DNA of 64,000 bases from an uncultured Oscillospiraceae bacterium (GTDB lineage: Bacteria > Bacillota > Clostridia > Oscillospirales > Oscillospiraceae): positions 62,001 to 126,000 of the forward strand of contig CAKTPV010000001.1 in the NCBI GenBank assembly GCA_934591815.1. The letters are read 5' to 3'. The position numbers and the translations under genes are program-made. Positions 40,381 through 48,163 of the stretch are shown piece by piece; positions within the stretch are counted from its first letter, which is position 1; each line of letters opens with the position of its first letter. A model generated the notes under the pieces. It was not told where the DNA came from. It did no database searches and saw nothing but the letters and a program-made list of their open reading frames with translations.

Positions 40381-41148
40381 ATGGAGCGAAGGGAGCTGCG
40401 GCAGAGGCTGCACCTGTCCGGTATGGACAGCCGCGCCGCGGGCATGGCAAGGGTGCGTGGTCTGGGCTTTGAGATCACCGAATTCTGCTGGGCACCCCGG
40501 CTGGAGCAGCCGGACGCCATGGCGCTGGTGCGCCGGCAGATCGAGGGTGTCCGGCGCCTATGGCTCCATGCGCCGTTTGCCGAGCTGTCCCCCTGCTCCA
40601 TCGATCCGCTGGTGCGCGCGGCGGCGCTGCACCGGTTCCGCCAGACCATCGAAACGGCGCAGGCGCTGGGTGTGACGCGACTTGTGGTACACGGCGGCTT
40701 CATCCCGCTGGTGTACTTCCCGGAGTGGTTCGTGGAGCAATCGGTGCTGTTCTGGCGGGAACTGCTGGCGGACGTACCGGAGGACATGGTGCTGGCGGTG
40801 GAGAACGTGATGGAGCCGGGGCCGGAGATGCTGGTGCAGATCGCCGGGCAGGTGAACGATCCCCGGCTGGGGCTGTGTCTGGACGTGGGACACGCCAATG
40901 CCTCCACCAGCAAAACGCCGCCCTTGGCGTGGATCGCGCCCATGGCGCCGTGGCTGCGGCACATACACCTGCACAACAATCTGGGGGACTGGGATCTCCA
41001 CGACCCGCTGGGGCAGGGGACGGTCCCCATGGAGCAGGTGCTGGATACGCTGCTGGATCAATGTCCGGCGGCCACCTTTACCATCGAAAATCAGGACTGC
41101 GCGCCGTCTCTCGACTGGCTGGCGCAGCGGGGATATCTGGAGGAATGA
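40381..41148 (+). CDS. Sugar-phosphate isomerase/epimerase-like TIM-barrel protein
   Basis: 255 residues from ATG 40381, AGGGAGG upstream. AP-endonuclease-2/xylose-isomerase-like barrel: RLVVHGGFIP (His), MVLAVENVM (Glu metal ligand), LGLCLDVGHANAS (Asp and His) and RHIHLHNNLGDWDLHDPLG (His, Asp). All expected metal ligands appear present. The gene starts the cobalamin operon. What an isomerase-type enzyme does in lower-ligand assembly is not evident; it may act on a ribose-phosphate or alpha-ribazole-linked intermediate, or be a passenger. Confidence 0.75.
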   Translation: MERRELRQRLHLSGMDSRAAGMARVRGLGFEITEFCWAPRLEQPDAMALVRRQIEGVRRLWLHAPFAELSPCSIDPLVRAAALHRFRQTIETAQALGVTRLVVHGGFIPLVYFPEWFVEQSVLFWRELLADVPEDMVLAVENVMEPGPEMLVQIAGQVNDPRLGLCLDVGHANASTSKTPPLAWIAPMAPWLRHIHLHNNLGDWDLHDPLGQGTVPMEQVLDTLLDQCPAATFTIENQDCAPSLDWLAQRGYLEE

Positions 41149-41150
41149 GC

Positions 41151-42254
41151 ATGACAGAGCAGGAACTGCGGGCATATATCGAGGCCATTCGTCCCGCCGA
41201 CGAGGCGGCCATGGACGCGGCGCGGCGGCGGCAGGCACAGCTTGCCAAGCCGCCGGGCAGCCTGGGGCAGCTGGAGGAGCTGTCCATCCGGCTGGCAGGC
41301 GTGACCGGGCAGGTATGCCCTGCCATGGACAAGTGCCGCGTGGCGGTGTTCGCCGCCGACAACGGCGTGGTGGCCGAGGGCGTATCCTGTACGCCGCCGG
41401 CGGTGACCTTGCAGCAGGCGGTGAACATGACCTTCCGCAAGACCGGTATGTCCGCCATGGCGGCGGCCTTCGGCGACGATGTGGCGGTGGTGGATGTGGG
41501 CATCGACGGCGATGTGCCGCCGGTGGGCATCCTCGACCGGAAGGTACGGCGCGGCACCGGCAACATCGTCCGGGAGGACGCCATGACCCGCCGGCAGGTG
41601 CTGGAGGCCATAGCCGCCGGTATGGAGCAGGCGGCGCTTGCCAAGGCCGACGGTGTGACGGCGCTGGGCATCGGCGAGATGGGCATCGGCAACACCACCA
41701 CCTCGTCGGCGGTGCTGGCAGCTCTCACCGGCGCGGATGTAGCGGCCGTGACAGGCCGGGGCGGCGGGCTGACCAACGAGGGCTTCCTGCGGAAGAAGGA
41801 GGTGCTGCGGCAATCGCTGGCGCTGCACCGCCCGGACAAGAACGACGTGATCGGCGTGCTGGCCGGGGTGGGCGGACTTGATCTCGCCGCCATGACCGGC
41901 GCGTTTCTGGGCTGCGCCCATGAGCGGGTACCGGCAGCGGTGGACGGCTTCATCTCCATCGCGGCGGCGCTGTGCGCCGTGCGGCTGTGTCCGGCGGTTC
42001 GGGACTACCTGTTCCTGTCCCACGACTCCTACGAGGTGGGCTACCGCATTGCGGCGGAGGAGCTGGGTCTGACGCCCTGCCTGCATCTGGGGATGCGGCT
42101 GGGCGAGGGCAGCGGGTGTCCCCTGCTGTTCCGCGTGCTGGAGGGCGCCTGCGGCGTGATGCGGGGCATGGCCACCTTTGACGAGGCCTCCATCGAGGAC
42201 GGCTATCTGGACGAGATACGGGCGGTGGACGCCTTTACCGTGGAGGCAACATGA
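41151..42254 (+). CDS. cobT: Nicotinate-nucleotide:dimethylbenzimidazole phosphoribosyltransferase
   Basis: 367 residues from ATG 41151, GGAGGA 6 bp upstream; the ATG at 41145 touches that site. CobT hallmarks: QLAKPPGSLGQLEELSIRLA, VFAADNGVVAEGVSCTPP, GIGEMGIGNTTTSSAVLAAL, GRGGGLTNEGFLRKKEVL and the catalytic-Glu end LGEGSGCPLLFRVLEGA. It makes alpha-ribazole phosphate from a base and nicotinate mononucleotide, the activated lower ligand for cobalamin. Its end overlaps cobU by 4 bp. Confidence 0.95.
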   Translation: MTEQELRAYIEAIRPADEAAMDAARRRQAQLAKPPGSLGQLEELSIRLAGVTGQVCPAMDKCRVAVFAADNGVVAEGVSCTPPAVTLQQAVNMTFRKTGMSAMAAAFGDDVAVVDVGIDGDVPPVGILDRKVRRGTGNIVREDAMTRRQVLEAIAAGMEQAALAKADGVTALGIGEMGIGNTTTSSAVLAALTGADVAAVTGRGGGLTNEGFLRKKEVLRQSLALHRPDKNDVIGVLAGVGGLDLAAMTGAFLGCAHERVPAAVDGFISIAAALCAVRLCPAVRDYLFLSHDSYEVGYRIAAEELGLTPCLHLGMRLGEGSGCPLLFRVLEGACGVMRGMATFDEASIEDGYLDEIRAVDAFTVEAT

Positions 42255-42790
42255 GACTTCTGTTTATCGGCGGCTGCAAAAGTGGCAAGAGCAGCACTGC
42301 CCAGCGGATCGCCAAGCTGCTGGGCGAAGATGCGCCGCTGTACTACTGGGCCACCATGGAGCCCCACGACGACGAGGATCTGGCCCGCATCCGGCGGCAC
42401 ATCGCCGACCGGGACGGCTGGGGCTTCACCACCGTAGAGCGCGCCCGCGACCTGCCGGCGGGACTGGCTGCCATCGACCCGGCGGGCACGGTGCTGTTTG
42501 ACAGCGTAACGGCGTGTCTGGCGGCCCAGATGTTCGACGGCGGCGATATGGACATGGACGCACCCCGGCGGGTAGCCGCCCAGATCGCAGCTATCAGCCG
42601 CCATCCGGCCAACTTTGTGTGCGTATGCGACGGCATTTTCGCAGGCGGCGAGGACTACGACCCGTGGACGGCATCGTATGTCGGCGGGCTGGCGCACATC
42701 TGCCGGACGCTGGCGGCGGAATTCGATGTGGTGTGCGAGATGACCATGGGGCTGCCCCATGTGTGGAAGGGGGAGCTGCCCCGTGCGTGA
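42251..42790 (+). CDS. cobU: Adenosylcobinamide kinase / guanylyltransferase
   Basis: 179 residues. P-loop GGCKSGKSS at residues 8-16, then YYWATMEPHDDEDLARI with the H-x-x-R-type segment (RRHIADRDGWGFTTVE), and LFDSVTACLAAQMF. It phosphorylates adenosylcobinamide and adds GMP, making the GDP-cobinamide joined to alpha-ribazole by CobS. The usual guanylylation His region is divergent (HDDEDLARIRRHIA). Confidence 0.88.
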   Translation: MRLLFIGGCKSGKSSTAQRIAKLLGEDAPLYYWATMEPHDDEDLARIRRHIADRDGWGFTTVERARDLPAGLAAIDPAGTVLFDSVTACLAAQMFDGGDMDMDAPRRVAAQIAAISRHPANFVCVCDGIFAGGEDYDPWTASYVGGLAHICRTLAAEFDVVCEMTMGLPHVWKGELPRA

Positions 42791-43511
42791 CTGGGTATAC
42801 GGCTTTTTCATGGCGTGGGGGATGTTTTTGGCCATCCCCTGCCCGAAGAAAATATGGAGCGAGACGGCGCGGCGGAAAATGCTGGCCTGCCTGCCGCTGG
42901 CAGGCGTCGTGGTGGGCGCGGTATGGGCGCTGTGCGCGTGGCTGGCGTGGTATCTGCCCCATCCGCTGGGCGCGGCACTGTGCGCGGCGGCGCCGTGGCT
43001 GGTGACGGGCTTCCTCCATCTGGACGGCTTTATGGATGTGTGCGACGGCGTTCTGTCCCGCCGGGACTTGGAGACACGGCGGCGCATCCTGAAGGACTCC
43101 CACTGCGGGGCCTTCGCGGTGATCTGCATGGTGCTGCTGGCCATGACCCAATGGAGCGCCTTTTTGTCTATGGAGGCCGCTCCCCTGCTGCCGCTGGCGC
43201 TGATCCCCGTGGCCAGCCGGGCGTCGGCGGCTATGGCGGTGCTGACGCTGCGGCCCATGAGCACCAGCCAGTACAGCGCCATGGAGCGGGGCGGCGCGCC
43301 GGTATTTGTGGCGGCGGCGCTTCTGGCGGCGGCGTGTGCGCTGCCGGTCGTTCTGTGGGGCAGCTTCGCCCCGCTGGCGGCGGCCATCGGCTACGGACTG
43401 GCAGTGTGGTACGGCTTCCGGCAGTTTGACGGGATGTCCGGCGATATCTCCGGCTTCGGTCTGGTGCTGGGCGAGCTGTGCGGCGCGGTGGTATTGGCAT
43501 TAGGGAGGTAA
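42783..43511 (+). CDS. cobS: Adenosylcobinamide-GDP ribazoletransferase
   Basis: 242 residues. GTG start at 42783 overlapping the cobU stop, with GGGGGAG upstream. About six to seven helices. The CobS signature FLHLDGFMDVCDGVLSRRD holds the metal-binding Asp residues of the CDP-alcohol-like active site, followed by RRRILKDSHCGAFAVICMVL. The enzyme sits in the membrane and links GDP-cobinamide with alpha-ribazole (phosphate) to complete the nucleotide loop. Confidence 0.92.
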   Translation: MRDWVYGFFMAWGMFLAIPCPKKIWSETARRKMLACLPLAGVVVGAVWALCAWLAWYLPHPLGAALCAAAPWLVTGFLHLDGFMDVCDGVLSRRDLETRRRILKDSHCGAFAVICMVLLAMTQWSAFLSMEAAPLLPLALIPVASRASAAMAVLTLRPMSTSQYSAMERGGAPVFVAAALLAAACALPVVLWGSFAPLAAAIGYGLAVWYGFRQFDGMSGDISGFGLVLGELCGAVVLALGR

Positions 43512-43517
43512 AACGAT

Positions 43518-43868
43518 ATGGAATTGGTGATCGGCGGGGCGTTTCAGGGCAAGCTGACGTGGGCGCTCCGACACTATGGGCTGACCATGGACGATGTGTG
43601 CGATCTGGCGGTATCGGAGCCGCAGGCAGGCGCGAAATGCTATTGCCACTTGGAGGCGCTGAGCCGCCGGGAGACGGATATGGCGCGGTATCTGCCGCTG
43701 TTTGAAAACGCGGTGGTGGTGTGCCGGGAGGTCAGCGGCGGCATCGTACCCATGGACGGCGGCGAGCGGGCGTGGCGGGAGCGCCACGGCACCCTCATGC
43801 AGGAGCTGGCCCGCAGGGCTGACCATGTGACCCGCGTATTCTGCGGACTGACGGAGGTATTGAAATGA
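43518..43868 (+). CDS. Short CobU-like P-loop protein
   Basis: 116 residues. GGAFQGKLTWAL is a P-loop-like start related to CobU (GGxxxGKS/L). The C-terminal VVVCREVSGGIVPMDGGERA, then WRERHGTLMQELARRADHVT, corresponds to the CobU/CobP core, but about a third is missing compared with the 179-residue CobU upstream. Such short homologues are frequent beside cobS/cobC in Clostridia. It may be a second kinase-like subunit or an adaptor. The C-terminal overlap with cobC (4 bp) shows it is part of the operon. Confidence 0.7.
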   Translation: MELVIGGAFQGKLTWALRHYGLTMDDVCDLAVSEPQAGAKCYCHLEALSRRETDMARYLPLFENAVVVCREVSGGIVPMDGGERAWRERHGTLMQELARRADHVTRVFCGLTEVLK

Positions 43869-44425
43869 AGCTGACACTACTGCGGCATGGCGACACCGCC
43901 GGAAGCCGGGACGATCTGTACTACGGGGCGGCGGATATCCCCGTCCTGCCGGATTCCCTGGAGATGCTGGCGGAGCGCGCCAAGACCGGCGTGTACCCCA
44001 CGGCGGCACGGTACTACACCAGCGGCCTTCTGCGGACGGAGCAGACCATCCGCGCACTGTACGGCGACGTACCCCATACCCAGCTGCCGGGTCTGCGGGA
44101 GATGGACTTCGGCGATTTTGAGATGAAGAGCTACGCCGAGCTGAAGGACGACCCGGCGTTTCAGACATGGTGTCAGGACGCGGAGCACAACGCCTGTCCC
44201 CATGGGGAGAGCGCACCGCAGGTGCTGGCGCGGAATCTGGCGGCCATCCAGCCGGTGCTGGATGCGGGCGAGGACGCGGTATGCGTCATCCACGGCGGCG
44301 TCACCGCCGGGCTGCTGATGCAGTGGTTCGGCGGCATCCGGTACGACTATCCGGTGGCGCCGGGTACCGGGTATCAGGTGACGTTTGAGGGCGGCAAGCC
44401 GGTATCCTACCGGCCCGTGCCGTAA
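43865..44425 (+). CDS. cobC: Histidine phosphatase, probable alpha-ribazole phosphatase
   Basis: 186 residues. LRHGDTAGSR is the R-H-G catalytic loop (the His becomes phosphorylated), REMDFGDFEM the second conserved block and VIHGGVTAGLL the second His. The family is large; context after cobT-U-S makes removal of the phosphate from alpha-ribazole-phosphate the likely job. Last gene of the operon, ending before a strong terminator shared with the convergent spoIVB operon. Confidence 0.85.
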   Translation: MKLTLLRHGDTAGSRDDLYYGAADIPVLPDSLEMLAERAKTGVYPTAARYYTSGLLRTEQTIRALYGDVPHTQLPGLREMDFGDFEMKSYAELKDDPAFQTWCQDAEHNACPHGESAPQVLARNLAAIQPVLDAGEDAVCVIHGGVTAGLLMQWFGGIRYDYPVAPGTGYQVTFEGGKPVSYRPVP

Positions 44426-44435
44426 AAGCACGAAT

Positions 44436-44470
44436 AAGGGGAGCGGCGGGCATGACCCGCCGCTCCCCTT
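44436..44470. terminator. Bidirectional terminator between cobC and the spoIVB-linked gene
   Basis: Perfect 15-bp stem AAGGGGAGCGGCGGG (44436-44450) with 44456-44470; convergent genes end on either side. Confidence 0.85.
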
Positions 44471-44473
44471 CTG

Positions 44474-44692
44474 CTATCGCACCGGCTTGCGTCCGGCGGC
44501 ATAGGCCGCGTTGATCTCCGCCAGTTCCTTTTCGCCGTCGATATACGGCTGATAGATGCTGTCCACTCGGCCGCCGCCGGTATTGCCGCAGCCGTTGCAG
44601 CCGTCGCAGCCATCGCCGCAGACGCTGAGCGCCCGGCGCACGATCTCCTCACGCTGTGCGCGGGTGGTGTCCTTGATGAGCAGAGACTGCAT
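44474..44692 (-). CDS. Small cysteine-rich protein downstream of spoIVB
   Basis: 72 residues, ATG 44692 preceded by AAGGGGGG, 15 bp after the spoIVB stop, so it belonged to the spoIVB operon. A central VCGDGCDGCNGCGNTGGG cluster with four to five Cys could bind metal. The rest is charged helix (TRAQREEIVRRALSV, IDGEKELAEINAAYAAG). It is not recognised as a named family. With spoIVB split by the element it is probably cut off from its native promoter. Confidence 0.65.
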   Translation of the reverse strand: MQSLLIKDTTRAQREEIVRRALSVCGDGCDGCNGCGNTGGGRVDSIYQPYIDGEKELAEINAAYAAGRKPVR

Positions 44693-44707
44693 AGGCGTGT
44701 CCCCCCT

Positions 44708-44840
44708 TTATCCCGCCATGGCCAGCATATTCTCCATGAGAATGCCGTAGCCCTGTGCGGGGTCGTTCAGCAGCACATGGGTCACAGCGCCCACGATCCG
44801 TCCGTTCTGGAGGATGGGGCTGCCGCTCACGGTTGATGTC
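44708..44840 (-). pseudogene. spoIVB: 3' end of spoIVB (SpoIVB peptidase), interrupted by an integrative element
   Basis: The minus-strand frame ending at TAA 44708-44710 reads [20 protein letters not shown], then [19 protein letters not shown]. This is the C-terminal end of SpoIVB, the serine peptidase that signals sigma-K activation in the mother cell. SGSP belongs to the catalytic GMSGSP motif. Just upstream the match stops (TSTV in place of QGM) and the recombinase gene ends 20-25 bp further on. The N-terminal ~90% of the gene is not in the window and should lie beyond the element's far end. Confidence 0.85.
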
Positions 44841-44863
44841 AATATGGGACAACAAATAATTTT

Positions 44864-46468
44864 TCAAGAACTATATTCGACAAATTCAATTGCAAAATCA
44901 GAAAATCTCCAATTTATTTGAATTTTTTGCCTGTGGAAAACTAAAACTTCACAAACTAATTCCCGCATAAGAGCAGGGTCTAAAGCGCTTATTTCATGGT
45001 ACGAAGAGAGGACGGAGGTTTGCCGTTCTTCCTTTTTGGCGGTCTCCTCCTCCGCGCAGAGCAGTTCCCAATCGCTTTCCAACTGGGCAAGCTGCCGCTT
45101 CTTTTCGTTCTGTGCTCGGAGAAGGCTTTCCCGTTTTTCTGTAAAAGCCTCTTTTGATAGCCGGCCACCGACATGCGCTTCGTAAAGAGACATAAGCTCC
45201 TCCTGCTTGCGGTGGATATCGGCCTGTACTCTCTGCATCCTCGCGTTGATGGCGCGGCGCTTGGAGGCGTGACTCTCAAATTGACGCTGGAAGGTCTCAA
45301 GACGGGCATCCCGCAGCTGGCACTGCATATTGATCGCACGGATCAGAATGGCTTGCAAGTCGGCGTCGGAGATACAGACCTCGGCACAGCCGCTTTCCGG
45401 TACATAGCGTGCCGACGCGCAGCGCCAGTTCTTGTTGGAGGCTTTGCCCTTCACCAGACGGTTTCCGCAGCAGCCGCAGACGAGATAGGGCTGCAGCAGG
45501 CTTGGCGTGTTTCCTGCCGGCGTTTTCGGTGCCGTTTTTTGCACGGTGCTGTGGGCGAGGAAGTATAGCTCCCGTGATACGATAGGCTCGTGTGTATGGG
45601 GAATGATAGGACGCTCCGCTTCGGGGAGCAGCTTCGTGCGGTTGCTGCCGACCTTGACCACATGGGATTTGAACGCCTCCGTATCGCCGGTGTAGATGCG
45701 GTTCTGAAGAATATTCCGGACGGATTCATATGTCCAGAACTTCCGCACCTTGTAGCGGCCCCGGACTTTTGCCAGATAGGCGGAGGGCGTTTCGGTGCCG
45801 GACGCATTCAGCCGCTGTGCGATCTGCGTGATGCTGATGCCCTGCGAGGCCCACTGAAATATCTGCCTGACGACATCGGCGGCAGGCGGATCAACTACGA
45901 TAGTGTTCTTCTGCTCACCCTTCTGATAGCCGTAAGGCACCGCGCCAAAAGCATATTCGCCATTCAGCTTTTTGCGGTCTGTTACGCTCTTGATCTTGCG
46001 GGACAGGTCGCGGCTGTACAGCTGGTTCAGTAGGTTGGTGATACCCAGCTCCAGACCGCCGGTGGATTCACCATAGTCGGCGCTGTCAAAGTGGTCATTG
46101 ATGGAGATAAAACGGACGCCATACGCCGGAAACACAAACTCCAGATAGTGGCCGCCCTCCAGAAAGTTTCTGGAAAAACGGGAGAGGTCACGCACAATGA
46201 CAGTCTTGACGCTTCCAGACTTTACCAGCGACAGCAGCCGCTGCATACCGGGACGGTTCATATTGGTGCCGGTGTAGCCATCGTCTACGATCTCCTCAAC
46301 GGCTCCCTCCAGATTGGGGTTGGATGCGAGGAAGTTCCGCACGCAGAGACGCTGCGCGGAGATACTGAAGCTCTCCGTGGCGTTTCCTCGTGCGGCATCG
46401 CCATCCTCCGAGGAAAGGCGGTAGTAGCAGATCATGAGATCGGAAGCCGTCTTATCCACAGTAAGCAA
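44864..46468 (-). CDS. Large serine recombinase 1 (junction-proximal)
   Basis: 534 residues. Resolvase domain with nucleophile S19 in CYYRLSSEDGD, then RDLSRFSRNFLEGGHYLE and RFISINDHFDSADYGES. The recombinase domain (YGYQKGEQKNTIVVDP onward) and zinc ribbon (CGCCGNRLVKGKASNKNW...C) follow, then a long coiled coil. This size class integrates and excises elements without host factors other than a directionality protein. It ends within about 25 bp of the spoIVB junction and is the best candidate for the integrase. The start overlaps the next recombinase's end by 17 bp. Confidence 0.92.
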   Translation of the reverse strand: MLTVDKTASDLMICYYRLSSEDGDAARGNATESFSISAQRLCVRNFLASNPNLEGAVEEIVDDGYTGTNMNRPGMQRLLSLVKSGSVKTVIVRDLSRFSRNFLEGGHYLEFVFPAYGVRFISINDHFDSADYGESTGGLELGITNLLNQLYSRDLSRKIKSVTDRKKLNGEYAFGAVPYGYQKGEQKNTIVVDPPAADVVRQIFQWASQGISITQIAQRLNASGTETPSAYLAKVRGRYKVRKFWTYESVRNILQNRIYTGDTEAFKSHVVKVGSNRTKLLPEAERPIIPHTHEPIVSRELYFLAHSTVQKTAPKTPAGNTPSLLQPYLVCGCCGNRLVKGKASNKNWRCASARYVPESGCAEVCISDADLQAILIRAINMQCQLRDARLETFQRQFESHASKRRAINARMQRVQADIHRKQEELMSLYEAHVGGRLSKEAFTEKRESLLRAQNEKKRQLAQLESDWELLCAEEETAKKEERQTSVLSSYHEISALDPALMRELVCEVLVFHRQKIQINWRFSDFAIEFVEYSS

Positions 46469-48158
46469 CCTCTTCTGTCAGGGTGTGATAGGGGCGCAGT
46501 GAAGCAAAGGGGTCAGCATAGTTGAGCTGGATTGTGATGCTGCGGTCCTCGTGAATAGAGATGCGCTCGACAAGCGTATCAAGAAGCTCCCCTGTTATGG
46601 CCGGGAGCCGCCGGTATTCCTGCATGGCGCGTACCCATGCCTGCGCGGTGGATAAGCCCTTCTGCATCTGCTCGATCCGCTCCTTTTGCGCGGCTTCCGC
46701 CGCGAGAATGCGGTTGAGCTCTGCCCGGTATTTCTCTTTTGCGTAGAGAAATTCCTCGCGGCCGATCAGGCCGGTGGACAGGTCATGGATCAGCATATCC
46801 AGCTTCCGGTCAAGGCTCTGCCGCTGGAGCCGCAGGCTTGTGGCGGTATTTTGCTTTTCCCGCTTTGCCTGTGTCAGTTCGGCGGAATGGTCGATCTCAT
46901 GGATCAGCCACTCTACATCAACCGCCAATGCCAACTGCTGGTCTAAGACGTCGGTGACAGCGGCAAGCAGCCGTTCGTGGCGAATGTAGTGGCCAGAACA
47001 GACGGTGTGTGCGGAGTAGCGGTAGCGGTTGCAGTCATAGAACAGTCGGCTGGGTGAGTGTGCACCGTGCCGGGCGCAGCCTTTGCCGGCCCCCATGGGA
47101 CTGCCACACTCCGCGCAGAACAGCTTACCACGGAAAAGATCGGCCTGCACATCGCCAATATCAGCACATACGCGATAGGCGGCGCGGGACGCAAGAACCT
47201 CTTGATTGACCTGTTGTACCGCGTCAAACAGGTCCTTGCTGATGATCGGCGGATGTGCGTTTGGAATGACCGTCCATTGTTCCGTGGGCTGACGCTTCTT
47301 TTTCTCGTTCAAATGGTTTCGGGATACTTTCCCATAGGTGCGGTTGCCGATATAGACGTCGCTGCCGACGATCTTGCGGATGGTCGCCCTGCTCCACAGT
47401 GCGTCCCGATACGCAGCGGAGCTGTTCATTCCACGCAGATAACGCAGCTGAGCAGGGGATGGGATATGTTCCTGATTCAGCTGTTTTGCGATGGCGTTGA
47501 AGCTGACGCCCTCGGAACGCAGGGCAAAGATACGCCGGACGACCGGAGCGGTTTCCTCATCAATGTCATAGGACGCGGCAGCGGCGTTCCGGAGATAACC
47601 GTAAGGGATACTGCCGGACGAAGGCAGATAGGTGCCGCTGCGCATCTGTGCGTGGATGCTGCTGCGGATCTTGCGGGAGATGTCCTTGGCGTAGTTCTCG
47701 TTCATGACCATTTTCAGCGGCATGGTGAGGGACGCGGCAGCGCCTGCATCCTGCACGAGACTGTCATAGTTGTCGTTGACGCTGATAAGGCGCACGCTCA
47801 TGGCAGGAAATATCTGCTCCACCAGTTCGCTGGTCTCGACGAAGTGGCGTCCCAAGCGGGAGATGTCCTTGATGATGATGCAGTTGATCTTGCCGCTCCG
47901 CACATCCGCCATCATCTGACGGAACGCCGGACGATTGTAGTTCATCCCGGTATAGCCGTTGTCAGCATACCGCTCTACAATTTGGATATCGGGATACTCC
48001 GCAAGGAAAGCGTCGGCGATTTTCGCCTGGTTGCCGATGGAATTGCTCTCGGTATCGTCGCCGTCCTCCACAGATAACCGGCCATACTGTCCGGCCAGAT
48101 AGTGAACTGAAGTCTCCGGCAGAGGTTGTTCCGACAGATATTTGCTTTTCCGTGCCAT
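46452..48158 (-). CDS. Large serine recombinase 2
   Basis: 568 residues. Nucleophile S29 in GQYGRLSVEDGDDTES, conserved IIIKDISRLGRHFVE and SVRLISVNDNYDSL, zinc ribbon FCAECGSPMGAGKGCARHG, and a C-terminal coiled coil. Complete catalytic and DNA-binding parts. It lies between two other recombinases with 5-17 bp spacing or overlap, so all three are made together. It may form a hetero-complex with them or serve a second recombination site. Confidence 0.92.
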   Translation of the reverse strand: MARKSKYLSEQPLPETSVHYLAGQYGRLSVEDGDDTESNSIGNQAKIADAFLAEYPDIQIVERYADNGYTGMNYNRPAFRQMMADVRSGKINCIIIKDISRLGRHFVETSELVEQIFPAMSVRLISVNDNYDSLVQDAGAAASLTMPLKMVMNENYAKDISRKIRSSIHAQMRSGTYLPSSGSIPYGYLRNAAAASYDIDEETAPVVRRIFALRSEGVSFNAIAKQLNQEHIPSPAQLRYLRGMNSSAAYRDALWSRATIRKIVGSDVYIGNRTYGKVSRNHLNEKKKRQPTEQWTVIPNAHPPIISKDLFDAVQQVNQEVLASRAAYRVCADIGDVQADLFRGKLFCAECGSPMGAGKGCARHGAHSPSRLFYDCNRYRYSAHTVCSGHYIRHERLLAAVTDVLDQQLALAVDVEWLIHEIDHSAELTQAKREKQNTATSLRLQRQSLDRKLDMLIHDLSTGLIGREEFLYAKEKYRAELNRILAAEAAQKERIEQMQKGLSTAQAWVRAMQEYRRLPAITGELLDTLVERISIHEDRSITIQLNYADPFASLRPYHTLTEEVAYCG

Positions 48159-48163
48159 GCTTA

